From positions 1 through 64,000 of the forward strand of contig NZ_LMOI01000022.1 in NCBI RefSeq assembly GCF_001423525.1: a DNA stretch of 64,000 nt. The letters are read 5' to 3'. Under the pieces are notes generated by a model. It ran no database searches. It was not told where the DNA came from and was given only the letters and a program-made list of their open reading frames with translations. A program made the position numbers and the translations under genes. This DNA comes from Arthrobacter sp. Leaf137 (lineage in GTDB: Bacteria > Actinomycetota > Actinomycetes > Actinomycetales > Micrococcaceae). This document shows positions 51,646 through 60,389 of the stretch, piece after piece. Position 1 is the first letter of the stretch, and each line of letters begins with the position of its first letter.

Positions 51646-52368
51646 ATGGAGCCCATGCGACGGACTGCTTTGGGGATGCTCGCCGCCCTGCCCCTTGTGA
51701 CACTCCTGCTCACCGCCACGGCGTGCAGCGTCACCACTGAGGATCCTGACTACGTCCCGCCGGCGCCGCTGGCACCCATGGCGCAGCTCGAACAGGCCCC
51801 GCTGGCCAACCCCGAGGACTTTTCCGGCGGCGGGGAGGACGTCCTGTCCTTTGCCACTGAAGACCGGAGCATCGTCTGCTCGCTCACCTCGGCGCGAGGG
51901 GAGCACGTCAATCTTCCCTACGAAGAAAACAGCTTCAGCGACACCGCCAACAACAAACTCGCAACTGTTCCCGTGGCCCACTGCGAGCTCGCCACCTACG
52001 CCGAGCCAGCCCGCGAGGACGTCAAGGATGACTGCGCGGGAACCAACCTCGGCTACCTGGGCGGCGTGGCACTGCTGACGCCGGACGCTGCCCGCTACGG
52101 GGAATGCCGTTCCGGCGTCACACAGACCGAAGCCACTTACGGGCCGGGCGGCAGCAAGGCCGGGCCCCTGCTCCAGGTACGCGCTTTGGCCAACGGGCAG
52201 AACCTGGAACGCAACGGCCTGCGCTGCTCGGCCTACAACGGTGGCGTGGCATGCGGAAACGTCTCGGCCGGCGTGGGTTTCTTCGTCTCCCCGCAGAAGT
52301 ATGAATTGATTTCCGCCCCCGCGCCCGGCACCGCAACGGCGCCCGCAGATGCCCCAAAAACCCCGTAA
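51646..52368 (+). CDS. Hypothetical lipoprotein
   Basis: A protein of about 240 residues with a lipoprotein signal (MRRTALGMLAALPLVTLLLT, lipobox TATAC) and an extracellular domain with six further cysteines, for example ARGEHVN..., VAHCELATYAEP, DDCAGTNLGYLGG, YGECRSG and LRCSAYNGGVACGN. The cysteines probably form disulfides. I do not recognise a named family. The ATG at 51646 (or 51655) follows GGAG. It lies between pcrA and sucC with no functional link evident. The 223 nt downstream include the sucC promoter region. Confidence 0.78.
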   Translation: MEPMRRTALGMLAALPLVTLLLTATACSVTTEDPDYVPPAPLAPMAQLEQAPLANPEDFSGGGEDVLSFATEDRSIVCSLTSARGEHVNLPYEENSFSDTANNKLATVPVAHCELATYAEPAREDVKDDCAGTNLGYLGGVALLTPDAARYGECRSGVTQTEATYGPGGSKAGPLLQVRALANGQNLERNGLRCSAYNGGVACGNVSAGVGFFVSPQKYELISAPAPGTATAPADAPKTP

Positions 52369-52591
52369 TTCCGCGGTTTTTCTACGCCCCATAGAATAGT
52401 GTCGTTACTCACATAAGCGGTACTCTGGGACGGCTCCGTCCTTCCAAAGGACTAGAGTTCCCCATGGAGCAACAACGCCGCGTGGCTCGTTTCCAACAGG
52501 CCGCCCGTGCGTGCATTCCGCAGCCCGGTCATCGTCTTTCGATGGTGTCCGGCTGTATAGAAACTACTTCGACGTAGAAGGACACTAAACC

Positions 52592-53761
52592 GTGGACCTG
52601 TTTGAATACCAGGCGCGCGATATGTTCGAGGCGCACGGTGTACCCGTGCTGGCCGGCATCGTGGCGTACACCCCTGAAGAAGCAAAAGCAGCTGCCGAAA
52701 AGATTGGCGGCGTAACCGTCGTCAAGGCACAGGTCAAGGTTGGCGGCCGCGGCAAGGCCGGCGGCGTCAAGGTTGCAAAGTCCGCAGACGAAGCACTTGA
52801 GCACTCCACCAACATCCTGGGCATGGACATCAAGGGCCACACCGTCAACAAGGTGATGATCGCCCAGGGTGCGGACATTGCTGAGGAATACTACTTCTCC
52901 GTCTTGCTGGACCGGGCCAACCGCAACTACCTGGCCATGTGCTCGGTTGAAGGCGGCATGGAAATCGAACAGCTCGCCGTCGAACGCCCCGAGGCCCTGG
53001 CGAAGATCGCCATCGACCCCGCCGTCGGCATCGACCAGGCCAAGGCTGACGAAATCGTCGCAGCCGCAGGCTTTGCTGAGGAACTGCGCGGCAAGGTCGC
53101 CGATGTCATCCTCAAGCTCTGGGATGTCTTCAAGAAGGAAGACGCCACCCTGGTGGAGGTCAACCCGCTGGTCAAGACCGGTGCCGGTGACATCGTGGCC
53201 CTGGACGGCAAGGTCTCCCTGGATGAGAACGCCGAGTTCCGCCACGCCAAGCACGCGCAGCTGGAGGACAAGGACGCCGCTGATCCCCTCGAGGCCAAGG
53301 CAAAGGCGCAGGACCTCAACTACGTCAAGCTCGATGGCGAAGTGGGCATCATCGGCAACGGTGCAGGCCTGGTCATGTCCACCCTGGACGTCGTTGCCTA
53401 CGCCGGTGAAAACCACGGCAACGTCAAGCCCGCCAACTTCCTGGACATCGGCGGCGGCGCCTCGGCCGAGGTCATGGCCGCAGGCCTGGACGTCATCCTG
53501 GGCGACGAGCAGGTCAAGTCCGTGTTCGTCAACGTCTTCGGTGGCATCACCGCCTGCGACGCCGTCGCCAAGGGCATCGTGGGTGCGCTGGCCGAACTGG
53601 GCCACACCGCCAACAAGCCGCTGGTAGTCCGCCTCGACGGCAACAACGTCGAGGAAGGCCGCCGCATCCTCAACGAGGCCAACCACCCGCTGGTTACCCT
53701 GGCCGCCACCATGGACGAGGGCGCCGACAAGGCCGCCGAGCTCGCCAACGCAGCTAAGTAA
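52592..53761 (+). CDS. sucC: Succinyl-CoA synthetase beta subunit (ADP-forming)
   Basis: A 389-residue subunit that with SucD interconverts succinyl-CoA and succinate while making ATP or GTP in the citric acid cycle. It starts VDLFEYQARDMFEAHGVPVL. The ATP-grasp domain has VKAQVKVGGRGKAGGVKVAKS and EVNPLVKTGAGDIVALDGKV; ends with NIGGG-type FLDIGGGAS and VRLDGNNVEEGRRIL. GTG at 52592 follows AAGGA. A 37-codon ORF upstream (52464) has only a weak site. It lies 11 nt before sucD. Confidence 0.97.
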   Translation: MDLFEYQARDMFEAHGVPVLAGIVAYTPEEAKAAAEKIGGVTVVKAQVKVGGRGKAGGVKVAKSADEALEHSTNILGMDIKGHTVNKVMIAQGADIAEEYYFSVLLDRANRNYLAMCSVEGGMEIEQLAVERPEALAKIAIDPAVGIDQAKADEIVAAAGFAEELRGKVADVILKLWDVFKKEDATLVEVNPLVKTGAGDIVALDGKVSLDENAEFRHAKHAQLEDKDAADPLEAKAKAQDLNYVKLDGEVGIIGNGAGLVMSTLDVVAYAGENHGNVKPANFLDIGGGASAEVMAAGLDVILGDEQVKSVFVNVFGGITACDAVAKGIVGALAELGHTANKPLVVRLDGNNVEEGRRILNEANHPLVTLAATMDEGADKAAELANAAK

Positions 53762-53772
53762 AGGGACGCACC

Positions 53773-54675
53773 ATGTCTATCTACCTCAACAAGGACTCCA
53801 AGGTCATCGTCCAGGGCATCACCGGCGGCGAAGGCACCAAGCACACCGCCCTGATGCTCAAGGCCGGCACCAACATCGTCGGTGGCGTCAACGCCCGCAA
53901 GGCCGGCACCACTGTGCTGCACGGCGAGAAGGAAATCACCGTTTTCGGCACCGTCAAGGAAGCCATTGCGGAGACCGGCGCTGACGTCTCGATCGTCTTC
54001 GTGCCGCCGGCATTCACCAAGGCTGCCGTCGTTGAAGCCATCGAAGCAGGCATCGGCCTGGTCGTCGTCATCACCGAAGGCGTGCCGGTCCAGGACTCCG
54101 CCGAATTCTGGGCCCTGGCCCAGGCCACGGTTGACGCTGACGGCAACCAGGTCACCCGCATCATCGGACCGAACTGCCCCGGCATCATCACCCCCGGCGA
54201 AGCACTGGTGGGCATCACCCCCGCCAACATCACCGGCAAGGGCCCCATCGGCCTCGTCTCCAAGTCAGGCACCCTGACCTACCAGATGATGTACGAACTG
54301 CGTGACCTCGGCTTCTCCACCGCCATCGGCATCGGCGGCGACCCTGTCATCGGCACCACCCACATCGACGCCCTGGCCGCGTTCGAGGCCGACCCCGAGA
54401 CCAAGGCCATCGTCATGATCGGTGAAATCGGCGGTGACGCTGAAGAGCGCGCAGCCGACTTCATCAAGGCCAACGTCACCAAGCCGGTCGTTGGCTACGT
54501 TGCAGGCTTCACCGCCCCCGAGGGCAAGACCATGGGCCACGCAGGCGCCATCGTCTCCGGCTCCGCGGGCACCGCACAGGCCAAGAAGGAAGCCCTCGAA
54601 GCTGCAGGCGTGAAGGTTGGCAAGACGCCGTCCGAGACCGCCAAGCTGCTGCGCGAGGTCTTCGCAACCCTCTAG
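53773..54675 (+). CDS. sucD: Succinyl-CoA synthetase alpha subunit
   Basis: A 300-residue subunit with the CoA-binding N-terminus (YLNKDSKVIVQGITGGEGTK, TNIVGGVNARKAGTT), the IGPNCPGIITPGEA segment, and the active phospho-histidine in TMGHAGAIVSGSAGTAQAKK. It is co-transcribed with sucC. A strong terminator follows 15 bases after the stop. No regulatory element other than the shared operon promoter is seen. Confidence 0.97.
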   Translation: MSIYLNKDSKVIVQGITGGEGTKHTALMLKAGTNIVGGVNARKAGTTVLHGEKEITVFGTVKEAIAETGADVSIVFVPPAFTKAAVVEAIEAGIGLVVVITEGVPVQDSAEFWALAQATVDADGNQVTRIIGPNCPGIITPGEALVGITPANITGKGPIGLVSKSGTLTYQMMYELRDLGFSTAIGIGGDPVIGTTHIDALAAFEADPETKAIVMIGEIGGDAEERAADFIKANVTKPVVGYVAGFTAPEGKTMGHAGAIVSGSAGTAQAKKEALEAAGVKVGKTPSETAKLLREVFATL

Positions 54676-54690
54676 GCTGCACCAGTACGC

Positions 54691-54741
54691 AAAAGCGGCG
54701 CCGCCTGCTGTCCTCCGGGATGGCAGGCGGCGCCGCTTTTT
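54691..54741. terminator. Intrinsic terminator after sucCD
   Basis: An 18-bp perfect inverted repeat (AAAAGCGGCGCCGCCTGC and its complement) around a 14-nt loop, followed by TTTTT on the + strand. It can also serve the convergent SRPBCC gene. Confidence 0.92.
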
Positions 54742-54820
54742 GGTTTAAGGACGACGACGGGTGGCAACGTTGGCGGCCAGAAAGTGCGGGCCCGCCGTCG
54801 CGCCCGTTCGTCGGTGCCCG

Positions 54821-55303
54821 TCAGACCTTGGCGGCGCTCAGCAGCTCGTCCAGCCGCTCATAGCCTTCGGTCATGCCGCCCTCCATGCCGGACTGCGCCA
54901 TGCCGTCCCGGGCTTCCAGGCTGGGGTAGACGGAGTGGCCGCGGAGCCTGCACCGGCCGCCGCCGAGATCCTCGAAGGTCATGAACTCCAGGCTGACCAC
55001 GTCCGGGTAGCCGCCGAACTCGAAGGTCTGCAGCGCGAACTCATTTTCGCGGACCGTATGGAAGATCCCGCGGAACTCGTAGGGGACCCCCTCCGGCCCC
55101 GTGTGGACGTAACGGTAAGTGCCGCCGCTGCGGAAATCATAGTGGTCCATTTCCATCCTCATGCCGCGCGGGCCCAGCCACTGGGTGATCAGGTCCGGTT
55201 CCTTGTGGGCGCGGAAGACAGCCGCCACAGGGAAGTCGAACTCGCGCTCGTAGTCGATGAAGGGCAGGCCCTCGGGGACGGAAAGCTTCAGGGAATTGCT
55301 CAT
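54821..55303 (-). CDS. SRPBCC/AHSA1-domain protein
   Basis: A 160-residue ligand-binding START-like protein. AHSA1-type motifs: EREFDFPVAAVFRAHKEPDL, ITQWLGPRGMRMEMDHYDFR, GGTYRYVHTGPEG and YERLDELLSAAKV. Start codons ATG 55306 and ATG 55303 are adjacent; the second has AAAGGA at a better distance. The gene overlaps the ArsR regulator stop (ATGA), a very common ArsR-SRPBCC pair. The ligand is unknown. It is transcribed with, and probably controlled by, that regulator. Confidence 0.9.
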   Translation of the reverse strand: MSNSLKLSVPEGLPFIDYEREFDFPVAAVFRAHKEPDLITQWLGPRGMRMEMDHYDFRSGGTYRYVHTGPEGVPYEFRGIFHTVRENEFALQTFEFGGYPDVVSLEFMTFEDLGGGRCRLRGHSVYPSLEARDGMAQSGMEGGMTEGYERLDELLSAAKV

Positions 55304-55659
55304 CATTGTTCCTTTGCCTTGGCGCCGCGTTGCCCGGCGCTGGATTGAAGCATGGCATCGAGGCTGCGGAACTGACCCTCGCGGACCAGCCGGTACTGGT
55401 CGATCCACGCTGTGAGCGCCTCAAGCCGTGCAGGGTTCAGGTGGACGGGCCTGCGCTGGGCGTCCCGGGTGCGGGTCACCAATTGCGCCTGCTCGAGTAC
55501 CTGGATGTGCTTTGAGACCGCCTGCTTGGAGATCTCGAATGGTTCCGCCAGTTCATTTACCGTGGCCGGGCCACGGCTCAGCCTGGCGATGATGCTCCGC
55601 CGGACGGGGTCGGCCAGGGCCAGGAAGGCCGAGTCCAGTGCCGTGCTGTCGGAGATCAT
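55303..55659 (-). CDS. ArsR-family regulator paired with SRPBCC protein
   Basis: A 118-residue winged-helix regulator: LADPVRRSIIARLSRGPATV, then NELAEPFEISKQAVSKHIQVLEQAQLV, split here, as the HTH, and a wing RTRDAQRRPVHLNP. There are no metal-binding Cys motifs of the classical arsenic type, so it is of the sensor-lost or organic-ligand ArsR group that accompanies SRPBCC genes. It overlaps the SRPBCC gene. A 28-bp palindrome upstream is its probable operator. Confidence 0.92.
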   Translation of the reverse strand: MISDSTALDSAFLALADPVRRSIIARLSRGPATVNELAEPFEISKQAVSKHIQVLEQAQLVTRTRDAQRRPVHLNPARLEALTAWIDQYRLVREGQFRSLDAMLQSSAGQRGAKAKEQ

Positions 55660-55702
55660 CGGGAGTCCTTGCTTATCTGGGTTGCTTGGTGTTCAACCTT
55701 TT

Positions 55703-55730
55703 CCTTGATCAACCTTTCGGTTGATTAAGG
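55703..55730. promoter_or_regulatory. Palindromic operator of the ArsR/SRPBCC pair
   Basis: CCTTGATCAACC-TTTC-GGTTGATTAAGG is an inverted repeat of 12-bp arms with one mismatch. It lies 44-71 bases upstream of the ArsR start and is the obvious site for autorepression. Confidence 0.75.
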
Positions 55731-55792
55731 ATAGGCCTGCGAATCGCCGCCTGCAAGGGGAGGGGTCTTGTTTTCCAAATTCGTAGTTTGTT

Positions 55793-55809
55793 AGTATGTC
55801 AGTACAAAC
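55793..55809 (+). promoter_or_regulatory. Shared 17-bp motif, copy 1 (tautomerase gene)
   Basis: AGTATGTCAGTACAAAC ends 19 bases before the tautomerase ATG. The identical 17-mer recurs upstream of iolC. Its reverse strand holds TGTACTGACA, close to the IolR consensus I recall for Corynebacterium. Confidence 0.65.
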
Positions 55810-55828
55810 TTTTTGAAGGAGAACTCGA

Positions 55829-56233
55829 ATGCCATTGGTTCGCATTGATGTCAATGAAGGCCGCACCCCGGATGAACTGCAGCGCCTGAGCCGCGGCATC
55901 CACGACGCCATTCTCGCCGAGTATGGCATCCCGGAGCGCGACTACTTCCACATCCTCACCGAGCACCCCAGGGGCCAGATCTTCGCCCAGGATGCCGGCC
56001 TGGGATTCGAGCGCACGGGCGGAGTGGTCATGATCCAGATCTTTACGCAGGCGGGCCGCTCCCAGGAGGCCAAGCAGAAGCTGTTTGCTGCCGTCGCAGG
56101 GAAGCTCTCCGAAGCGGGCGTTGCCGGTGAGGATGTCTTCATCGGCTATGTGGAAAATACGGCCGGCGACTGGTCCTTCGGCTACGGACGTGCCCAGTAC
56201 ATCACGGGTGAGCTGGCTGTTCCCAAGAAATAA
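55829..56233 (+). CDS. Tautomerase-superfamily protein
   Basis: A 134-residue protein that begins MPLVRIDVNEGRTPDEL, so removal of Met exposes the catalytic Pro1 of the tautomerase superfamily. GVVMIQIFTQAGRSQEAKQKLFAAVAGKL is the second half-like segment. The length and the DYFHILTEH region fit the malonate-semialdehyde-decarboxylase-like group. The ATG at 55829 follows GAAGGAG. The 17-bp motif shared with the iol operon suggests a function in, or next to, inositol degradation, whose end products include malonate semialdehyde; that link is inference. Confidence 0.85.
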   Translation: MPLVRIDVNEGRTPDELQRLSRGIHDAILAEYGIPERDYFHILTEHPRGQIFAQDAGLGFERTGGVVMIQIFTQAGRSQEAKQKLFAAVAGKLSEAGVAGEDVFIGYVENTAGDWSFGYGRAQYITGELAVPKK

Positions 56234-56269
56234 CGGCGCGGACAATTAGTGCGCTCTAACCATGTTGTA

Positions 56270-56286
56270 AGTATGTCAGTACAAAC
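56270..56286 (+). promoter_or_regulatory. Shared 17-bp motif, copy 2 (iol operon)
   Basis: AGTATGTCAGTACAAAC, identical to 55793-55809. The following CTTTGACAGGACATTCGAA also resembles the TTTTTGAAGGAGAACTCGAA after copy 1, so the promoter regions look duplicated. It is the probable control site of the iol operon. Confidence 0.65.
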
Positions 56287-56408
56287 CTTTGACAGGACAT
56301 TCGAACTAGGGCAAAGTAGTGCCTGTGGCCCACACCACGGCCTTTACGGCCCGGACCACCAGCCTTCCGAAGGTGCCACGTTCCACACCAGAAAGGTCCA
56401 CGATCACC

Positions 56409-57425
56409 GTGACCCATGAGCTTCTTACGATCGGGCGCATCAGCGTTGATATCTACCCGAACGACATCGGGGTTGGCCTGGAGGACGTTAACTCCTTCGG
56501 CAAGTACCTGGGTGGTTCGCCCTCGAACGTTGCCGTTGCCGCCGCCCGGCACGGCCGCCGGACCGGCGTTATCACCCGCACCGGGGATGACGCGTTCGGC
56601 ACCTACCTGCACCGCGAACTGCACAAGTTCAACGTCGATGACACCTTCGTGACGCCGGTTCAGGACTGGCCCACCGCTGTGACCTTCTGCGCCATCAAGC
56701 CCGCCACGGACGAATTCCCGCTCTATTTCTACGGGCGCTTCCCCACGGCACCGGACCTGCAGATCAAAGCCGAAGAGCTGGATCTGGACGCGATCCGCGA
56801 TGCAGGGATCTTCTGGTCCACTGTCACGGGCCTCTGCCAGGAGCCCAGCCGCAGTGCCCACATCGCCGCGCACGAGGCCCGCCCCCGTACCGGGCTCGCC
56901 GAGGGGCAGTTCACCATCCTGGACCTGGATTACCGGCCGATGTTCTGGGCCTCCGAGGAAGAAGCCCGGGCCGAGGTCGCCAAGGTCCTGCCGCACGTCA
57001 CCGTCGCCATCGGCAACGACAAGGAATGCGCCGTCGCAGTGGGGGAGGGAACCCCGGACGAGCAGGCGGACCGCCTGCTGGCCGCCGGCGTGGAGATCGC
57101 CGTCGTCAAGCTGGGCGCCGAGGGCGTCATGGCCAAGACCAGCACCGAACGCGTGGTCTCCGCGCCGGTCCCGGTGGAGACCCTGAACGGACTTGGTGCC
57201 GGGGATTCCTTCGGCGGCGCCTTCTGCCACGGCCTGCTCTCCGGCTGGCCGCTCGAACAGGTCCTGGACTACGCCAATGCCGCCGGTGCCATCGTCGCCT
57301 CCCGCCTGTCCTGCGCCGACGCGATGCCGACGCCGGAGGAAGTCACCTCGCTCCTGGCCGAACGCGGCCGCACTGTGCCGGGCGCCGTTTCCGGCGCCTC
57401 CATTCCCGAAGGAGCAGCACTGTGA
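56409..57425 (+). CDS. iolC: 5-dehydro-2-deoxygluconokinase
   Basis: A 338-residue PfkB-family kinase that phosphorylates 5-dehydro-2-deoxygluconate in inositol degradation. LTIGRISVDIYPNDIGVGL, FGKYLGGSPSNVAVAAARHG and the C-terminal NGLGAGDSFGGAFCHGLLSG (catalytic Asp) are visible. GTG 56409 (VTHELLTIGR) is chosen by family start position; an in-frame GTG at 56319 would add 30 Thr/Ser-rich residues. It heads the operon, and its stop overlaps the next start in GTGA. Confidence 0.9.
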   Translation: MTHELLTIGRISVDIYPNDIGVGLEDVNSFGKYLGGSPSNVAVAAARHGRRTGVITRTGDDAFGTYLHRELHKFNVDDTFVTPVQDWPTAVTFCAIKPATDEFPLYFYGRFPTAPDLQIKAEELDLDAIRDAGIFWSTVTGLCQEPSRSAHIAAHEARPRTGLAEGQFTILDLDYRPMFWASEEEARAEVAKVLPHVTVAIGNDKECAVAVGEGTPDEQADRLLAAGVEIAVVKLGAEGVMAKTSTERVVSAPVPVETLNGLGAGDSFGGAFCHGLLSGWPLEQVLDYANAAGAIVASRLSCADAMPTPEEVTSLLAERGRTVPGAVSGASIPEGAAL

Positions 57426-58357
57426 CCCTCACCCCCGTAACCACCGGCCCTGCCGTCGACGATGATCCCCGCCGGTATGAGCACCTGAGCACCACCCGGC
57501 TGGAAGACCCCGGGGCTGTTGCCCGCGCAGCGAAGTCCCGCCGCCGCCATCCGGGCCTCAAGGCCGGCCGGCAGAACTTCATTGTCGCCGCGGACCACCC
57601 CGCCCGGGGCGCGCTGGCCGTCGGATCGGACCCCGTGGCCATGGCGGACCGCCGCCAGCTGCTGGACCGGCTGCAGATCGCGCTGGCCAACCCGGCCGTT
57701 GACGGTGTCCTGGCCTCTCCGGACATCATGGATGACCTGCTCCTGCTGGGTGCCCTCGACGGCAAGCTGGTCTTCGGGTCAATGAACCGCGGCGGCCTGG
57801 CCGGCCTGGTCAATGAGTTCGATGACCGGTTCACCGGCCACACCGCCGCCGCCCTCGAAGTACTCGGTGCCGACGGCGGCAAGATGCTGACCCGCATCTG
57901 CTTGGGCGACCCGGACACCGTCGCCACCCTAGAAGCCACCGCCAAAGCCATTGATTCGCTGGCGGAGCGGAAGCTGATCGCCATGGTGGAGCCCTTCCTG
58001 TCCGTGCGTGAAAACGGCAGGGTCCGCAACGACCTGTCCACCAACGCGGTGATCAAGTCCATTGGCATCGCAGAAGGCCTCGGCTCCACCAGCGCCTACA
58101 CCTGGATGAAGTTGCCGGTCGTTGCGGACATGGAACGCGTCATGGCTGCCACCACCATGCCCACCGTCCTCTTGGGCGGGGATCCGGCAGGGTCCCAGGA
58201 CGAAGTCTTCGCCACCTGGGGAGCGGCCCTGTCCCTGCCAGGCGTCCAAGGCCTCACCGTCGGCCGGACGCTGCTCTACCCCGCGGACGGTGACGTTGCC
58301 GGCGCAGTCGCCAGCGCAGCCTCGCTCCTGCACCACACCACAGAAATTCCGGAGTAA
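57422..58357 (+). CDS. Cgl0159-family (beta/alpha)8 aldolase-like protein
   Basis: A 311-residue TIM-barrel protein of the Cgl0159 family found in actinobacterial inositol operons: NFIVAADHPARGALAVGSDP, DGVLASPDIMDDLLLLGAL, MVEPFLSVRENGRV, YTWMKLPVVADMERV and PTVLLGGDPAGSQDE. The position between iolC and iolD suggests it does the IolJ step, cleaving 6-phospho-5-dehydro-2-deoxygluconate to DHAP and malonate semialdehyde. The Lys in WMKLPV could form the Schiff base. This role is inferred. GTG 57422 overlaps the iolC stop. Confidence 0.85.
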   Translation: MTLTPVTTGPAVDDDPRRYEHLSTTRLEDPGAVARAAKSRRRHPGLKAGRQNFIVAADHPARGALAVGSDPVAMADRRQLLDRLQIALANPAVDGVLASPDIMDDLLLLGALDGKLVFGSMNRGGLAGLVNEFDDRFTGHTAAALEVLGADGGKMLTRICLGDPDTVATLEATAKAIDSLAERKLIAMVEPFLSVRENGRVRNDLSTNAVIKSIGIAEGLGSTSAYTWMKLPVVADMERVMAATTMPTVLLGGDPAGSQDEVFATWGAALSLPGVQGLTVGRTLLYPADGDVAGAVASAASLLHHTTEIPE

Positions 58358-58363
58358 ACCGCC

Positions 58364-60346
58364 ATGGGCACAACTACGCGCACGATGACGGTGGCCCAGG
58401 CCGTCGTCGAATACCTTTCCAAGCAGTACACCATTGACTCCATCAACGGGGTGGAGTACCGCGAACGGCTCATCCCGGGCACGTTCGGGATCTTCGGGCA
58501 CGGCAACGTGGCCGGTGTGGGCCAGGCGCTGAAGCAGTACCAGCAGCTGGACCCGGCCGTCATGCCGTACTACCAGGGCCGGAACGAACAGGCCCAGGTC
58601 CACCAGGCCGTCGGCTACGCCCGGCACACCCGCCGCCGCCAGACCTATGCGATCAGCACCTCCATCGGCCCCGGTTCCTCGAACCTGCTGACCGGTGCCG
58701 CGTTGGCCACCACCAACCGCCTGCCCGTGCTGTTGCTGCCCAGTGACACGTTCGCCACGCGGGCCGCTGACCCGGTCCTCCAGCAGCTGGAGCAGCCCTA
58801 CGCGTACGACATCACGGTCAATGATGCGTTCCGGCCGTTGTCGAAGTTCTTCGACCGGGTCAACCGGCCCGAGCAGCTGTTCTCCGCCTTCCACCACGGC
58901 CTGCGCGTCCTCACCGACCCGGCCGAGACCGGCGCGGTGACCATTTCCCTGCCGCAGGACGTCCAGGCTGAGGCCTTCGATGTCCCCGGGGAGTTCCTGG
59001 CCGAACGGGAGTGGCGGATCCGCCGCCCCGACGCTGATGCTAATGACATCGCCCGCGCCGTCGCAGCGATCCGCTCCGCGAAACGTCCGCTGATCATTGC
59101 CGGCGGCGGCGTCCTCTACGCCTACGCCAACGACGAACTGGCGAAGTTCGCCGAGCTCACCGGCATTCCGGTGGGCAACACGCAGGCCGGCGTCGGCGTT
59201 CTGCCCTGGGACCACGCCCAGTCCCTCGGCGCGATCGGTTCCACCGGCACGACGGCGGCGAACGCCATCGCAGCCGAGGCGGACCTGATCATCGGTATCG
59301 GAACCCGGTACGAGGACTTCACCACCGCGTCCCGGACAGCTTTCCAGAACCCGGACGTGCGCTTCGTCAACATCAACGTCGCCCCGATCGACGCGTACAA
59401 GCACGGCACTACGCTGCCGATCGTCGCCGACGCCCGCAAGGCACTGGTCAAGCTCAACGCGGCCCTGGGAGGATACCGGATCGGCGCCGACCTCGAACAG
59501 CAGATTGCCTCCGAGAAGAAGCGCTGGGACGCCACGGTCGACGAGGCCTTCGCCCAGGACTACGCGCCGCTGGTGAGCCAGAACGCGATCATCGGCGCTA
59601 CCAACAAAGCCATGGACGCCCGCGACGTCGTGATTTGCGCCGCCGGGTCCCTGCCCGGAGACCTGCACAAGATGTGGCGCGTCCGCGATCCGTTCGGCTA
59701 CCACGTCGAATACGCCTACTCCTGCATGGGCTACGAAATCCCCGGCGGCCTCGGAGTCAAGCGCGCAGCCCTCGCCGAAGCGGCGAGCACGGCGGCGGCA
59801 GGCGGCCCCGCCGGGACCGGCGCGGCTGAGGTGCGCGACGTCGTCGTGATGGTGGGCGACGGTTCCTACCTGATGATGCACACCGAACTGGTCACCGCCG
59901 TCGCCGAACGCATCAAACTGATCGTGGTGCTGATCCAGAACCACGGCTACGCATCGATCGGCTCGCTCTCCGAATCGCTGGGTTCGCAGCGCTTCGGCAC
60001 CCAGTACCGGGCACTGAACGAAGAGCAGCACAGCTTCGACGCGGGGGAGACCCTGCCCGTGGACCTGGCCCTTAACGCCGAGTCCCTTGGTGTGAAGGTC
60101 ATCCGGATCGAACCGGGCGAGAAGGTCATCGCCGAACTCGAACAGGCCGTCCGGGACGCGAAGGCTGCCCCGGAAGGAACCGGGCCCATCCTTATCCACG
60201 TCGAATCCGACCCCCTGCTGGACGCGCCGTCGTCGGAATCGTGGTGGGATGTCCCCGTCTCCCAGGTGTCCGAACTGGATTCCACCCAGCAGGCCTTCCA
60301 GACCTACACCGACCACAAGTCCCGTCAGCGCAAACTGCTCGGCTGA
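58364..60346 (+). CDS. iolD: 3D-(3,5/4)-trihydroxycyclohexane-1,2-dione hydrolase
   Basis: A 660-residue thiamine-diphosphate enzyme that opens the inositol-derived ring. N-terminal PYR domain with FGIFGHGNVAGVGQAL and YYQGRNEQAQVHQAVGYA (ThDP Glu). Central domain GIGTRYEDFTTASRTAF. C-terminal PP domain has EYAYSCMGYEIPGGLG, VVMVGDGSYLMMHTELVTAV (GDG...N-type metal motif) and QNHGYASIGSLSES. The ATG at 58364 is six bases after the preceding stop. Function is confident. Confidence 0.96.
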   Translation: MGTTTRTMTVAQAVVEYLSKQYTIDSINGVEYRERLIPGTFGIFGHGNVAGVGQALKQYQQLDPAVMPYYQGRNEQAQVHQAVGYARHTRRRQTYAISTSIGPGSSNLLTGAALATTNRLPVLLLPSDTFATRAADPVLQQLEQPYAYDITVNDAFRPLSKFFDRVNRPEQLFSAFHHGLRVLTDPAETGAVTISLPQDVQAEAFDVPGEFLAEREWRIRRPDADANDIARAVAAIRSAKRPLIIAGGGVLYAYANDELAKFAELTGIPVGNTQAGVGVLPWDHAQSLGAIGSTGTTAANAIAAEADLIIGIGTRYEDFTTASRTAFQNPDVRFVNINVAPIDAYKHGTTLPIVADARKALVKLNAALGGYRIGADLEQQIASEKKRWDATVDEAFAQDYAPLVSQNAIIGATNKAMDARDVVICAAGSLPGDLHKMWRVRDPFGYHVEYAYSCMGYEIPGGLGVKRAALAEAASTAAAGGPAGTGAAEVRDVVVMVGDGSYLMMHTELVTAVAERIKLIVVLIQNHGYASIGSLSESLGSQRFGTQYRALNEEQHSFDAGETLPVDLALNAESLGVKVIRIEPGEKVIAELEQAVRDAKAAPEGTGPILIHVESDPLLDAPSSESWWDVPVSQVSELDSTQQAFQTYTDHKSRQRKLLG

Positions 60347-60389
60347 CCCTGTACCTCCATCCCCTTCGAACCACTCAAGGAAGAGTCCC

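Noticed and set aside
52464..52577. 37-codon ORF upstream of sucC
   Set aside because: Its AAAGGA is about 11 bases from the ATG, and the ORF has no hairpin or overlap that would support a leader role.
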